Below, piece by piece: positions 18,345 through 27,492 of a DNA stretch of 64,000 nucleotides (the first letter of the stretch is position 1; every line of letters starts with the position of its first letter). The notes below the pieces were generated by a model. The model made no database searches. It was not told the origin of the DNA and saw nothing but the letters and a program-made list of their open reading frames with translations. This stretch comes from Gammaproteobacteria bacterium (lineage in GTDB: Bacteria; Pseudomonadota; Gammaproteobacteria; UBA6186; Azoamicaceae), in assembly GCA_013288135.1 (NCBI GenBank), contig JABDCL010000002.1:124001-188000 (forward strand), written 5' to 3'. A program made the position numbers and the translations under genes.

Positions 18345-19543
18345 GATTTATCATTCCTTATTAAAAATAAAACCATAAAAATAGAAGCAGCGGAAAATAC
18401 AAAAATCAAGAAATAAATACCAAAAATTGAAGACACCCCAAATAACGATGATAAAGAGATAATAAAAAATACGGTTAACATTTGAATAACGCCATAAAGA
18501 GAACTTACCGAACCAACTATTTTGGTATGTTTTGTAGTTGCCCCAACGAAAGTATTAGAAAAGACAATACCTCCTGCAATGGCATAAACAGAAATAGGAA
18601 GCAATAAAGTAACAGTAACATTAAAGTTTGCTAAATCAAAAATAAACATGGCTACTGAAGCAAGTAATGATAATATACTTCCATATAAAATAATCTCATT
18701 ATTGGAAAGTGATTTTGATAATAAGATATTTAATTCTCTTCCCAAGAATAATGAAGCTGCTAAAAAAATTGATACTCGACTATATTCTACTTCAGTCCAG
18801 TTATAATGGTCTTGTAAATAAAAAGATGTTATGCTATAAAATATATAGATTATAGAAACGATAAAACTCGCAATTAATACATTAATAAAAAACAAAGGAT
18901 CCATTAATATTGTCCGATAGTCTACTATAATTTCTTTTAAATCTCTTCTATGTTGAAATGAATAAATATTTGTTTCTGGGACAACAAAATTCACAACAAA
19001 AAATAAAGCAACAACATAAAGTAGCATTAAAAAAAACTCCAATTTCCATCCCACTAAATATTGAATATATCCACCTATAATCGGAGCAATGGCAGGCACC
19101 ACTGCCAAACCCATTCCAACATAAGAAAGTGCTTTTGCCAATTCAGATCCTGAATATGTATCTCTCATCATTGCTCTTGAAATACATGTCGCTGCACCTG
19201 CACCACATCCTTGAGCAAATCTACCTATAAGAAATAGCAAAAATGTTTTACTGGTTATACATAATAAGCAACCCGCAGAAAAAATTACAAACCCAAATAG
19301 TATCGTTCTTTTTCTGCCTATATAATCTGATAAAGGTCCATAGATTAACTGTGATAAACCCAACCCCATAAAAAAAATTGAAATCGTCCATTTGATTGCA
19401 TCATCAGATACTCTAAAAAAGGTACTCATATCAGGCAAGGCAGCAATATACATATCTGAAGCAATACCAGAAATTGCACTTACACATAAAAGTATTGTAA
19501 TAAAAGCTCGGTTTTTTGTCTTAGAATAAGAATATTTTATCAT
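18341..19543 (-). CDS. MFS exporter, Bcr/CflA type
   Basis: 400 residues, twelve membrane segments. It has the drug:H+ antiporter motifs: an early SDMYIAALPDM (typical of Bcr/CflA), motif A GPLSDYIGRKRTILFG, and a GAGAATCISRAMMRD region. Inner-membrane efflux is the family role. Wedged between the ATP-grasp gene (gap 1 nt) and DAHP synthase (4-bp overlap), so it is most simply the exporter or self-resistance pump for the cluster's product, as BacE is for bacilysin. The specificity is inference. Confidence 0.88.
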   Translation of the reverse strand: MIKYSYSKTKNRAFITILLCVSAISGIASDMYIAALPDMSTFFRVSDDAIKWTISIFFMGLGLSQLIYGPLSDYIGRKRTILFGFVIFSAGCLLCITSKTFLLFLIGRFAQGCGAGAATCISRAMMRDTYSGSELAKALSYVGMGLAVVPAIAPIIGGYIQYLVGWKLEFFLMLLYVVALFFVVNFVVPETNIYSFQHRRDLKEIIVDYRTILMDPLFFINVLIASFIVSIIYIFYSITSFYLQDHYNWTEVEYSRVSIFLAASLFLGRELNILLSKSLSNNEIILYGSILSLLASVAMFIFDLANFNVTVTLLLPISVYAIAGGIVFSNTFVGATTKHTKIVGSVSSLYGVIQMLTVFFIISLSSLFGVSSIFGIYFLIFVFSAASIFMVLFLIRNDKS

Positions 19544-19544
19544 G

Positions 19545-20762
19545 TTAAAATACTGGTTTTAAAGGGCCACAGTCAGTTAATACAGAAATCAAGTCTATCT
19601 CTCTTGTAACATCATCTGGTTTTCCAGTTAAAATCCCTACCCAAGATCGATTATCATTGCCAGCAGGTTTTAAACGTTTCCCTGGATCAACAACTTGAAC
19701 ATGATCACTTTTAATGTTTTCGGGAAGATTAAGTTTTAAAAATGTTGCGTCTTTATTAACACTGTAATAAATTGAAAGTGTATTGGATTTCTCTTTAGGA
19801 TAAAATTGAGAATGGTATTCCTTATCTCCAAAAAAAGTAACATCAATAACATGCGCATAAATCTCTTCGACTTTCTTCCCAGTAGCAAGTGCTACTTGCA
19901 AGGCAACACTAGCACCCCCAATACGACCAAAATTAGCATCAATTAAAAATGCTTTCTTTCCATCAAATATAGCTTCAGAATGCAAATATCCATTTTTATA
20001 ACCCGAAGTTTTGATAAGATCCTCAACAATTCTTTTTAATATTAAAAATACTTCAGGATTTCTTTCGTCGACTGGAAATATATTTTGAGATTCAGTGTAT
20101 TTTATTCTCATGCGCTGGGACATACCTATAGTATTAATTTTCCCATTAGTTACAAAGCCCTCCAAACTATAAAGAATTCCATCAATAACAGGTTGTGCCA
20201 CCCAATCTTGATCAATTACATTAACCTGTTTTTCTTTTCTCATCAGTTCACCTATGTTATTAATTTCTTCTTCTTTTTTAATTTCAAATAAGCCTTTTGC
20301 ACCTGCCGACATTGAAGGTTTAAATACCAAGGCGTTAGAGACCTTCAGCATGTTGTTTAAATCATGATATGGAATAGAAGTTCTGTTGAAAATAATAGAT
20401 GGTGGACTATCCTCTGCAATTAAACGAATTACTTCAGCTTTATTATTCAGTTTTAATAATGAGGGATCCATCCCTTTTACACCCAGTAACATTGCTGCTT
20501 TACAAGCCTGCGTAATAAACCTATCTGCAGTAGAAATAATACCAAGAATATCTCCTATTTTATTTTGTTGAATACAGTTAATAATATTATCTACAGTAGA
20601 TGCGTTAACTTCATAGTATCCTTGTTTTTCTAAAAAACTTTTCTGATCTCCGGCATATTCATTAATGGAACAAAATATTATTGGAATATAGCCTAGAATT
20701 TTAACTGCTTTAATGATATAAAGCATACTGGATCCCGGCTCTATAATGATAATTTTTTTCAT
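19545..20762 (-). CDS. ATP-grasp ligase
   Basis: 405 residues from ATG 20762; an upstream in-frame start at 20777 would add five residues, but GGAAA sits correctly for 20762. N-terminal Rossmann-like pre-ATP-grasp part (IIIIEPGSSMLYIIKAVKILGY), ATP-binding Lys in LVFKPSMSAGAKGLFEI (near 150), and the Mg/ATP end HSEAIFDGKKAFLIDANFGRIGG (about 255-280). Members of this biotin-carboxylase-like group join a carboxylate to an amine via an acyl-phosphate (for example BacD, carnosine-type ligases). Here it probably makes an amide or dipeptide bond in the product; neither substrate is known. Confidence 0.85.
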   Translation of the reverse strand: MKKIIIIEPGSSMLYIIKAVKILGYIPIIFCSINEYAGDQKSFLEKQGYYEVNASTVDNIINCIQQNKIGDILGIISTADRFITQACKAAMLLGVKGMDPSLLKLNNKAEVIRLIAEDSPPSIIFNRTSIPYHDLNNMLKVSNALVFKPSMSAGAKGLFEIKKEEEINNIGELMRKEKQVNVIDQDWVAQPVIDGILYSLEGFVTNGKINTIGMSQRMRIKYTESQNIFPVDERNPEVFLILKRIVEDLIKTSGYKNGYLHSEAIFDGKKAFLIDANFGRIGGASVALQVALATGKKVEEIYAHVIDVTFFGDKEYHSQFYPKEKSNTLSIYYSVNKDATFLKLNLPENIKSDHVQVVDPGKRLKPAGNDNRSWVGILTGKPDDVTREIDLISVLTDCGPLKPVF

Positions 20763-20786
20763 AATTAATATTTCCAAAATTATTTT

Positions 20787-21755
20787 TTAACTTACGTTTA
20801 AATCAACAATTACCTTTTCTATCGCTTCTATAGTTTCAATATTTAAACCAACGGATTTTTTTATACAATGCTTTTTCTCCGGATTGAGTACTTTTATACC
20901 AAAATATATGTTCTTGTTTAACCATTCCAATGTTTTTCGAATTTCTTGATATCCAAGCAGACTATCCTCCTCCAGATAAAGGCCTTTAATAATTTTTTTG
21001 GGAGGCATATGAGTATCTTTCCAAGAACCATATTTACTTTCAATATTATTCGTACAGCCGGAAAAGAAAAATCCTTTCAAGAGATTATTTTTCATAGCCA
21101 GCTGGATATGTTTTAAAGGCCCTTCAGAAGAACGACATTCTATTGCAGATCTTGCCCAATTTAATACAAGCCCATAATCTACAGTTTCACCAATAACTTC
21201 TATTTCCTCCTCAAGAGACAGAAAACCTTTATCAGGAATTTGCCCTGGAACATAGGCGTCACAATGCTCTAAATTTAATTGGATATTATTCCAATTCATA
21301 GCACTTATTTCATCAAGGGAGCGTTTGAGCGAGCACTTGTTGCCTCTAATCACTTTATCATCATTTTTTGGTGATGAATGGAGATGAACTGCGGTAACAA
21401 CATTTTTCCCAAACATCTCATTTAGCAGATGAATATACTCATTCATCTCTTTTACTAAAGCAACAGCTAAAATTCTATCCTTTTCACTCATTGATGCAAG
21501 ACCAAAATAAGGGTTTACCTTAGATTCTTGCATGAGTGCAGGCAAAATTGTAATGATCATCGACCAATGCTCAGGAATAGCCTCTCTTAACCAAGAAAGC
21601 GGGTATTTTTCTGAATTAACAAAATAAGGATGTTCAATTCCAATAACTTTTGGATTATTTGCTAATTCTTGGAAATATTTTTTTTCTTCGAAGGGATCCC
21701 ATTCATAGAAAGATGGAGAAGTTGCATATGCGGAAACAAAATAATGGTTTTTCAT
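20787..21755 (-). CDS. DUF4862-like TIM-barrel protein
   Basis: 322 residues, cytosolic. It begins NHYFVSAYATSPSF, which I associate with DUF4862, and has the barrel pattern of xylose-isomerase/endonuclease-IV-like enzymes: conserved VTAVHLHSSP, IQLNLEHCDAY, LVLNWARSAIE, GFFFSGC. The His/Glu/Asp-His residues at strand ends could bind a metal and act on a sugar-like or keto-acid substrate. No characterised activity is known to me for the family. Spaced 7 nt from the oxidoreductase and 24 nt from the ATP-grasp gene, so it is clearly part of the pathway. Confidence 0.65.
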   Translation of the reverse strand: MKNHYFVSAYATSPSFYEWDPFEEKKYFQELANNPKVIGIEHPYFVNSEKYPLSWLREAIPEHWSMIITILPALMQESKVNPYFGLASMSEKDRILAVALVKEMNEYIHLLNEMFGKNVVTAVHLHSSPKNDDKVIRGNKCSLKRSLDEISAMNWNNIQLNLEHCDAYVPGQIPDKGFLSLEEEIEVIGETVDYGLVLNWARSAIECRSSEGPLKHIQLAMKNNLLKGFFFSGCTNNIESKYGSWKDTHMPPKKIIKGLYLEEDSLLGYQEIRKTLEWLNKNIYFGIKVLNPEKKHCIKKSVGLNIETIEAIEKVIVDLNVS

Positions 21756-21762
21756 ATAATAC

Positions 21763-22809
21763 CTATTTAATCATTAAGGTTTGATTATAAATATTAAAAA
21801 TGTCATTCATGATATGTAAAGATAGATCAACATTGGGTAATGTTGGTTTATCAGAAGTTACAAATTCAAAAAGCATTTTACGAAAAGGTTCTTTGCGATC
21901 CTCAATTTTCAAATTTTGAACTTTGGATTCAGAAATAGAATTGATTTTTATTTGAGTTTCTTTATAAAGTGTATTGGTTGAAAACCCCACAGATGTTAAT
22001 ACGCCCAAGGTAGCTTGGCTGCCAAAAACCTTAATTTCTGCATAATCATTTTCAATATTACTTGCCCAGGAAAGATTTAAGGACAAAGCCATATCATCAT
22101 ATATTAACAATGAAAACAAACTATCTTCAACATCACTATCATTCTTATAACTTGCTTCGTTATTTTTATGCCAATTGGCATAAGCATCACCAGAATTTAA
22201 AAACAAATCTGAAGCAGAACTCAAACTGTGTTTTATTTTCCTTTTTCCAAAAAACCAATAAAATAAATCTAGTAAATGAGGCCCCATATCAATTAAAACC
22301 CCACCTCCAGAGTATTTTTTTTTGGTAAACCATGATGCACCGGGAGTACCACGACGTTTTAACCAATTTATTTCAACCCGGTAAACATCCCCTAACAGGT
22401 TTGATGAAATTATTTGCTTTATTGTCTGAATGTCATTCCTATATCGAAAAGGAGAACTCACAAAAATAGATGAATTGATTTTACTATTACTTTTGTTTAG
22501 ATTACTCAATTCTTCTAAATTAATACAAATGGGCTTTTCTACTAAAACTCTTACGCCCTCTTCTAAAAAGGTTAACAGATTTTCATAATGCAAATAATTC
22601 GGTGTTAAAATACACACTATTTCATACTTTAAATTTTTCTGTTCGCCTTTGGATATAACTTTCACCTTTGAATATTGAATAAATCGTTTTTTTGTACTTT
22701 CAACATCCAAATCAAGAATATAGATAATTTTAATCTGTGCTAATAAACTTAAAAATGGTACATAAACCATTTCTGCTACCCATCCAGCGCCCATTAATAG
22801 TACGTTCAT
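21763..22809 (-). CDS. Gfo/Idh/MocA-family oxidoreductase
   Basis: 348 residues. NAD(P)-binding Rossmann motif at the start (MGAGWVAE), EKPI at about residue 92 (catalytic-region Lys), then a GGGVLIDMGPHLLDLFYWFFG motif typical of the family's second domain. Such enzymes oxidise or reduce sugar or inositol hydroxyl/keto groups. Its presence with two alcohol dehydrogenases and a DUF4862-like protein points to a polyhydroxylated or cyclitol/sugar-like intermediate. The exact reaction is unknown. Confidence 0.88.
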   Translation of the reverse strand: MNVLLMGAGWVAEMVYVPFLSLLAQIKIIYILDLDVESTKKRFIQYSKVKVISKGEQKNLKYEIVCILTPNYLHYENLLTFLEEGVRVLVEKPICINLEELSNLNKSNSKINSSIFVSSPFRYRNDIQTIKQIISSNLLGDVYRVEINWLKRRGTPGASWFTKKKYSGGGVLIDMGPHLLDLFYWFFGKRKIKHSLSSASDLFLNSGDAYANWHKNNEASYKNDSDVEDSLFSLLIYDDMALSLNLSWASNIENDYAEIKVFGSQATLGVLTSVGFSTNTLYKETQIKINSISESKVQNLKIEDRKEPFRKMLFEFVTSDKPTLPNVDLSLHIMNDIFNIYNQTLMIK

Positions 22810-22830
22810 TAATTACGCTCCAAAAGAATT

Positions 22831-23931
22831 TTATAAATCATTTTGAACCACCACCTTCATTTGCTTAGTATGATCAATATTAAGAATATCTTTAACTTGA
22901 CTAAGAAAGATCTTACTTGTAATAATTCTAAGTGCATCTAATGAATGCTGAGATAATAACCTAAATACTTTAATATAGGTAAAAGGATTTGCTAAAACGA
23001 ATCCAATTAAATCCAATTCCTTACGACAAATCCAAGATGGATCTATTTCTGCACTTTCATGTTGAATATAATTACCTAATTCAATCACTCGGCCTGCTTT
23101 TCTGACAGCAACAAGAGATGCTACAAATGCAGAGGTCGTTCCACCACATTCAAATACTAAATCAAAGTCTTGTATAGGAGATTCTTTTGAAATGTAATGA
23201 TCAATTTTGTTTGAATCTTCAACAGGTAAATAGATAGCTGGAAGTTTTAAGTTATCAGAAAAGAATTCACATCTCCATTGAGATATGTCAAAACCAACAA
23301 CATCGGCCCCTAAGGTATTTAAAACATACGCAACTAAATAACCAATCGGCCCAACTCCAACGACTGCAGCTCTAGCTGCAATCACTGAACCTAAATCTTT
23401 ATCTGGTCTTGTTCCAGATAAAGCACGATCAACAGCTCTCACCGCAATAGCCAATGGTTCAGCAAGAACGGCGATATCATTTGGAATATGATCCGGTACC
23501 CTAACAAGCCAGGCACCATCCATAAGCTCAATATGGGAAGAAAAACCACCTGCAACAAAAAAATCTTCTTTTAAAAAAATACCCCATCCATGTGCAGTAC
23601 GATGTTTACATAAATTACCCTGAGCTGTTTGACTCAAACAATGGTGACATTCTCCACAGTTTTTACCAGGAACAACAATTACTCTATCACCAACGGAAAG
23701 TTTTTCACCACCTACAACTTTATGGTTACTACCTAGATGTACAATTTCAGCTAATATTTCATGTCCAAGTGAAATATTATTTACTTTCAATTCCTCAATT
23801 GTATGTTTATCAGTCCCACAAAACCCGCAGGACATAATTTTTACTACTGTACGTTGATCAAAATAAATAGGTTTTTCAATATAATTAAATTGACTTCCCT
23901 GCCAAACTGCATATTTACTCAATATATTCAT
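22831..23931 (-). CDS. Zinc-dependent alcohol dehydrogenase family enzyme (copy 1)
   Basis: 366 residues, medium-chain dehydrogenase. Catalytic zinc region CGFCGTDKH and GHEILAEIV; structural zinc cysteines in CGECHHC...C (about residues 93-110); NAD-binding AAVVGVGPIGYLVAYVLNTLG (about 190-210). It is a clear paralogue of the enzyme at 24653: both share RxxHG, GGFS, AEP-(L/V)-AIA and GADxxGFD blocks. Probably oxidises or reduces a hydroxyl of the pathway intermediate. Confidence 0.9.
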   Translation of the reverse strand: MNILSKYAVWQGSQFNYIEKPIYFDQRTVVKIMSCGFCGTDKHTIEELKVNNISLGHEILAEIVHLGSNHKVVGGEKLSVGDRVIVVPGKNCGECHHCLSQTAQGNLCKHRTAHGWGIFLKEDFFVAGGFSSHIELMDGAWLVRVPDHIPNDIAVLAEPLAIAVRAVDRALSGTRPDKDLGSVIAARAAVVGVGPIGYLVAYVLNTLGADVVGFDISQWRCEFFSDNLKLPAIYLPVEDSNKIDHYISKESPIQDFDLVFECGGTTSAFVASLVAVRKAGRVIELGNYIQHESAEIDPSWICRKELDLIGFVLANPFTYIKVFRLLSQHSLDALRIITSKIFLSQVKDILNIDHTKQMKVVVQNDL

Positions 23932-23961
23932 ATTTTCTCTCTTCTCTCATAGGTAAAATAA

Positions 23962-24639
23962 TCACTGGATGTTAAAATTAATTGTATCAAGGCCCTCAAC
24001 CCCACCCTCAAGGATGTCTCCCTTTTCTACCATACCAACCCCATCTGGCGTCCCTGTAAAGATTAAATCTCCAGGCAAGATCCCAAAACTTGACGATACT
24101 AAAGCAATAATTTCTGGAACAGACCAAAGCATTTGGCCAAGGTTTCCATCCTGTACCAAAAAATTATTTTTCTTTAACCATATTCTATTATTATTCAATA
24201 AAAAATCTTTTTTAGGAATTATTTTTGAACAAGGCGCACAACCTAAAAAGGACTTACCTTTATCCCACGGCCATCCTTGTTGTTTTGCAATCTCCTGAAC
24301 ATCATACTTTGTAAAATCAATACCGGTTGCATAGCCATAAATATATTTATCTGCTTCTTGAGGAGAAATATGTCGTCCTTCTTTCCCAATAGCAACCACA
24401 AGCTCGATTTCATAACGAAGTTGATTACTGTCCTTAGGATATGTTACTCCTTCTTCTGCAGGAGATAGCAAATAAGCGTCTTTCATGAAAAGAACTACCT
24501 TTTTATCGTCCTTTTTCTCTGAGTTAATATCTTTTGAGTAATTACGACCAATACCAAAAATTCTGGTAACAGGAAAAACCGCTTCCTCTCCCTTTACTTT
24601 AAGTTGTGGGATCTTTGAACAAGAAATCACGTATTTCAT
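23962..24639 (-). CDS. Fumarylacetoacetate-hydrolase-family enzyme
   Basis: 225 residues, the size of acylpyruvate hydrolases (FAHD1/YcgM type). Motifs: RIFGIGRNYSKD, metal-binding RYEIELVVAIG with a later GIDFTKYD, and FTGTPDGVG near the C-terminus. The family cleaves or decarboxylates 2,4-diketo acids, or isomerises their enol tautomers. Between the two zinc dehydrogenases and co-transcribed with them. In this cluster it may act on a beta-keto or oxaloacetate-like intermediate; the reaction is inference. Confidence 0.88.
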   Translation of the reverse strand: MKYVISCSKIPQLKVKGEEAVFPVTRIFGIGRNYSKDINSEKKDDKKVVLFMKDAYLLSPAEEGVTYPKDSNQLRYEIELVVAIGKEGRHISPQEADKYIYGYATGIDFTKYDVQEIAKQQGWPWDKGKSFLGCAPCSKIIPKKDFLLNNNRIWLKKNNFLVQDGNLGQMLWSVPEIIALVSSSFGILPGDLIFTGTPDGVGMVEKGDILEGGVEGLDTINFNIQ

Positions 24640-24652
24640 AATATATTTCTCC

Positions 24653-25762
24653 TTAATTTAAAGTGGTATTTACATGAATTTTAAGAAACTGATTTTTATC
24701 AACAATCTTAAACAAATCATTCATAGAGCTTAAAGAAAGATGATGTGTTGTGAGTCGCGCCAAATCATAATGTTTAAACTTACGTAAAAGTCTTAATACT
24801 TTATTGTATGTAAAAACTGGAGATAATGCAGAACCATAAATTTCCAATTCTTTTTTACAAATATCTGCAGGGTTAATAAAACTTTTTGTCCCAGGAGCAA
24901 AAGCACCAACTTCAACAATACGTCCACCGCGTTTTGCAATTTTAATACATAACTCTAAACCACGAGGATTTCCTGTGCAGTCAATCACCAGATCGAATTC
25001 TAAATCCAACTTACTTTTTAAAAAAGAATATATATCTTCTGTTTTCCCTTCAGGAATAGAAACTGTTTTAAATTTAAAAATATCTCCTACAAGTTGTGAT
25101 TTCCATTCATTCAGATCAAAACCTATTATTTCTGCACCTAAACTTTTTAATACAAATGTAGTAGCACAACCAATAGGACCCAATCCAACAACTGCAGCCC
25201 GCATGGCAACACCTGGACCAAATTCAAACTCTTGCTTAGAACCCCCAATACCACGTTCAACAGCTTTAGTGGCAATGGCCACAGGTTCTGCAAACATAGC
25301 TTCATCAAAAGTAAGGTCATCTTCAATTTTTACCACCCATAAATCATCTACGAGCTCCATATAGTTTGAAAATCCACCTATTGGGAAAAAAGCTTCATTA
25401 GAATATTTGGCAAAACCATGAGAACGACGTGAATTGCACATATGTTCATGACCAGCATAGCTTGTACATATTGCACATTCCATACAAGGCACCCCAGGTG
25501 TGACAATAACCTTATCATTGAGCTTGATTTCATGCCCTCCAACCGAATTTGTATTATTGCCTACCCTAACAATTTCACCAAAGATTTCATGTCCAAAACT
25601 TCTTTCATTAAAGGCTGGAAGATCCATAAGATGTCGATCAGTACCACATAATCCTGAACCTAAAACACGGACGATTGTTGAATTAGAGTAGTGAATCTTG
25701 GTTTCTCTTAAATCAAATTCTTTCCCAGTCCATATTGATGCACACATGTTACTTGTATTCAT
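24653..25762 (-). CDS. Zinc-dependent alcohol dehydrogenase family enzyme (copy 2)
   Basis: 369 residues, paralogue of the enzyme at 22831. Catalytic zinc GSGLCGTDRH and GHEIFGEIV; structural zinc CMECAIC...C; NAD-binding AAVVGLGPIGCATTFVLKSLG. First metabolic gene after the exported kinase (gap 48 nt). Two related dehydrogenases in one operon suggest successive oxidations of similar substrates, or a heteromer. Confidence 0.9.
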   Translation of the reverse strand: MNTSNMCASIWTGKEFDLRETKIHYSNSTIVRVLGSGLCGTDRHLMDLPAFNERSFGHEIFGEIVRVGNNTNSVGGHEIKLNDKVIVTPGVPCMECAICTSYAGHEHMCNSRRSHGFAKYSNEAFFPIGGFSNYMELVDDLWVVKIEDDLTFDEAMFAEPVAIATKAVERGIGGSKQEFEFGPGVAMRAAVVGLGPIGCATTFVLKSLGAEIIGFDLNEWKSQLVGDIFKFKTVSIPEGKTEDIYSFLKSKLDLEFDLVIDCTGNPRGLELCIKIAKRGGRIVEVGAFAPGTKSFINPADICKKELEIYGSALSPVFTYNKVLRLLRKFKHYDLARLTTHHLSLSSMNDLFKIVDKNQFLKIHVNTTLN

Positions 25763-25810
25763 TTTTTATCTCCATATCTCTTATTTAAACAAAGTCCATT
25801 TACATTGAGC

Positions 25811-27454
25811 CTATTGAACAGAGTCTATCAGCGTTAACACTTTTGCATTTGCCATTTTAATTCTCTTATTCTCAACAGTGAAATTCTCTAATTTGTTAAT
25901 TTTATAGAATATTGCTAACCTTATCATCGTTTGCTCTATTTGTTCATCAGCATCAGGCGGACAGTGATTGTATAGAGTCTCTAAAGAAGTTGCATTTATA
26001 TTAAGAAATCTCTTTTTTAGAAAAAGATTGAATTTTCTCATATCTAATATATTTAATTCTTTTGAACTTGTGTCTCCGAATGCAATTACAGATGGCGTAA
26101 CCTTACGATCTATACGATCCATATCATTATCAATCACAGCAAACGCCAGATTATTATCTTTATTTGTCTCAAGAGCACGTTCAAAATAAGTGCCAAATAC
26201 TTTATGTTGCGCTATTAAAATATTGGGTTCCAAAAATTTATCTTTATCCGAAATTTTGTCTGGAGATTTAGCACGCGCAAAAGCTCGCTGCAATGCTTTT
26301 TCCATGGGAAGATAAACGAAATAAAGATAAGTTGGTTCTTTAGATTTTACGTTTTTTGCAATTGCGTCCTCGACAATTGGAAGGTCTTTTAAAACGGCCA
26401 TTTCAAAAATAGAATTTGGCATGCCCATATTTTTATCAAAAACATTTTGATAGACTCTTTTCACGGTTTTATAAAGGATTGTCGCAGACTCATCAATCGA
26501 TATTCGTGTGATCGCACCCATCTTTCTAATTGAGTCATGGGGAGAAGATAATAATAGCCTATTAAAATTATCTTTTGTAATAGTTGCAAAGCCACTCTGC
26601 TTAAAACGATTAGCAATTTTTGATGTTAAAGTACTTTTTCCAGAACCAGGTGCCCCTACAATGATAACAAGATCATGTCCTTCATTTGAAGAATACAACA
26701 GAGGCTCATACTCTTTTTCAGAGAGTTTACTCAAAAGATACTCTACATGTGTACAAATTACATTATCAATTTTTTCTGAATTATTATAAAGTTCGTCAGT
26801 CGCCAGCTTAATTACAAGTTCTTCAATGGTGTCGCTCACATAATATACACCAGGGGTATATTCTCCGGCTTTTATCCTGTTTATAACCAAATTATATATT
26901 TCTTGTGTTTTTTTAGCTATTTGTGTATCGGGTAAAGTTCTATTTTCTTTAATGTTTTTTATGATGTATACAACATCTTCATGAATTCGAGTCCTTTCAT
27001 TCCCAACATGATCAAGAATATCTTGTGAAGCAGGAAAAATGTGTTCTTTATATATATGATTTACCAACTGTTCGAATTGGCCATCATCACTAACCTTCGC
27101 TAAAAAATTCAAATACGCAGCAGTCCAATGAAGTAATAATCTATTTGGTTTGTACGACACTATTTTCCTTAACTCATTTTCCCCAATGGCCATGGCTAAT
27201 TCGAGAATTTCATTGTGATTCTCCCTATAAACGTTATTTTTATTAAAAATTGTAAATTCTTCTGCATTGATCCCACTTTTTGCTGCATCTATACTTGCCG
27301 GCAACTTGATAGAAAATGGATCACTAAACTTCGTAACATTGTCTTTAAATGAGTTACTATTTTCTGCTAAAACCAACGATGTCATGTTCAACAAAGCAAT
27401 CCAAAAAAGAAAATTTTTAACAGCTCTAAGCTTATGTATAGCCAAGTTAAACAT
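25811..27454 (-). CDS. Exported zeta-toxin-type ATP-dependent kinase
   Basis: 547 residues. N-terminal Sec signal peptide (NFLFWIALLNMTSLVLA, cleavage before ENSNS). A 230-residue helical region follows. The P-loop kinase domain of the zeta-toxin fold has Walker A IVGAPGSGKSTLTSKIA (about residues 263-280), ITKDNFNRLL and LYFVYLPMEKALQRAFAR. Zeta toxins phosphorylate UDP-N-acetylglucosamine, and related enzymes phosphorylate other small molecules. A secreted form is odd because ATP is absent from the periplasm; it could be a type II-secreted protein acting in a host. Placed between the response regulator (gap 38 nt) and the metabolic genes. No antitoxin is visible. Confidence 0.8.
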   Translation of the reverse strand: MFNLAIHKLRAVKNFLFWIALLNMTSLVLAENSNSFKDNVTKFSDPFSIKLPASIDAAKSGINAEEFTIFNKNNVYRENHNEILELAMAIGENELRKIVSYKPNRLLLHWTAAYLNFLAKVSDDGQFEQLVNHIYKEHIFPASQDILDHVGNERTRIHEDVVYIIKNIKENRTLPDTQIAKKTQEIYNLVINRIKAGEYTPGVYYVSDTIEELVIKLATDELYNNSEKIDNVICTHVEYLLSKLSEKEYEPLLYSSNEGHDLVIIVGAPGSGKSTLTSKIANRFKQSGFATITKDNFNRLLLSSPHDSIRKMGAITRISIDESATILYKTVKRVYQNVFDKNMGMPNSIFEMAVLKDLPIVEDAIAKNVKSKEPTYLYFVYLPMEKALQRAFARAKSPDKISDKDKFLEPNILIAQHKVFGTYFERALETNKDNNLAFAVIDNDMDRIDRKVTPSVIAFGDTSSKELNILDMRKFNLFLKKRFLNINATSLETLYNHCPPDADEQIEQTMIRLAIFYKINKLENFTVENKRIKMANAKVLTLIDSVQ

Positions 27455-27492
27455 CCTTCAATCCAAAATAAGCAGATGTAAAATACATATCC

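Noticed and set aside
15247-25762. Bacilysin or phenazine cluster
   Set aside because: Neither prephenate decarboxylase (BacA) nor phenazine core genes (PhzB/D/E/F/G) are present; only general functional classes are shared.
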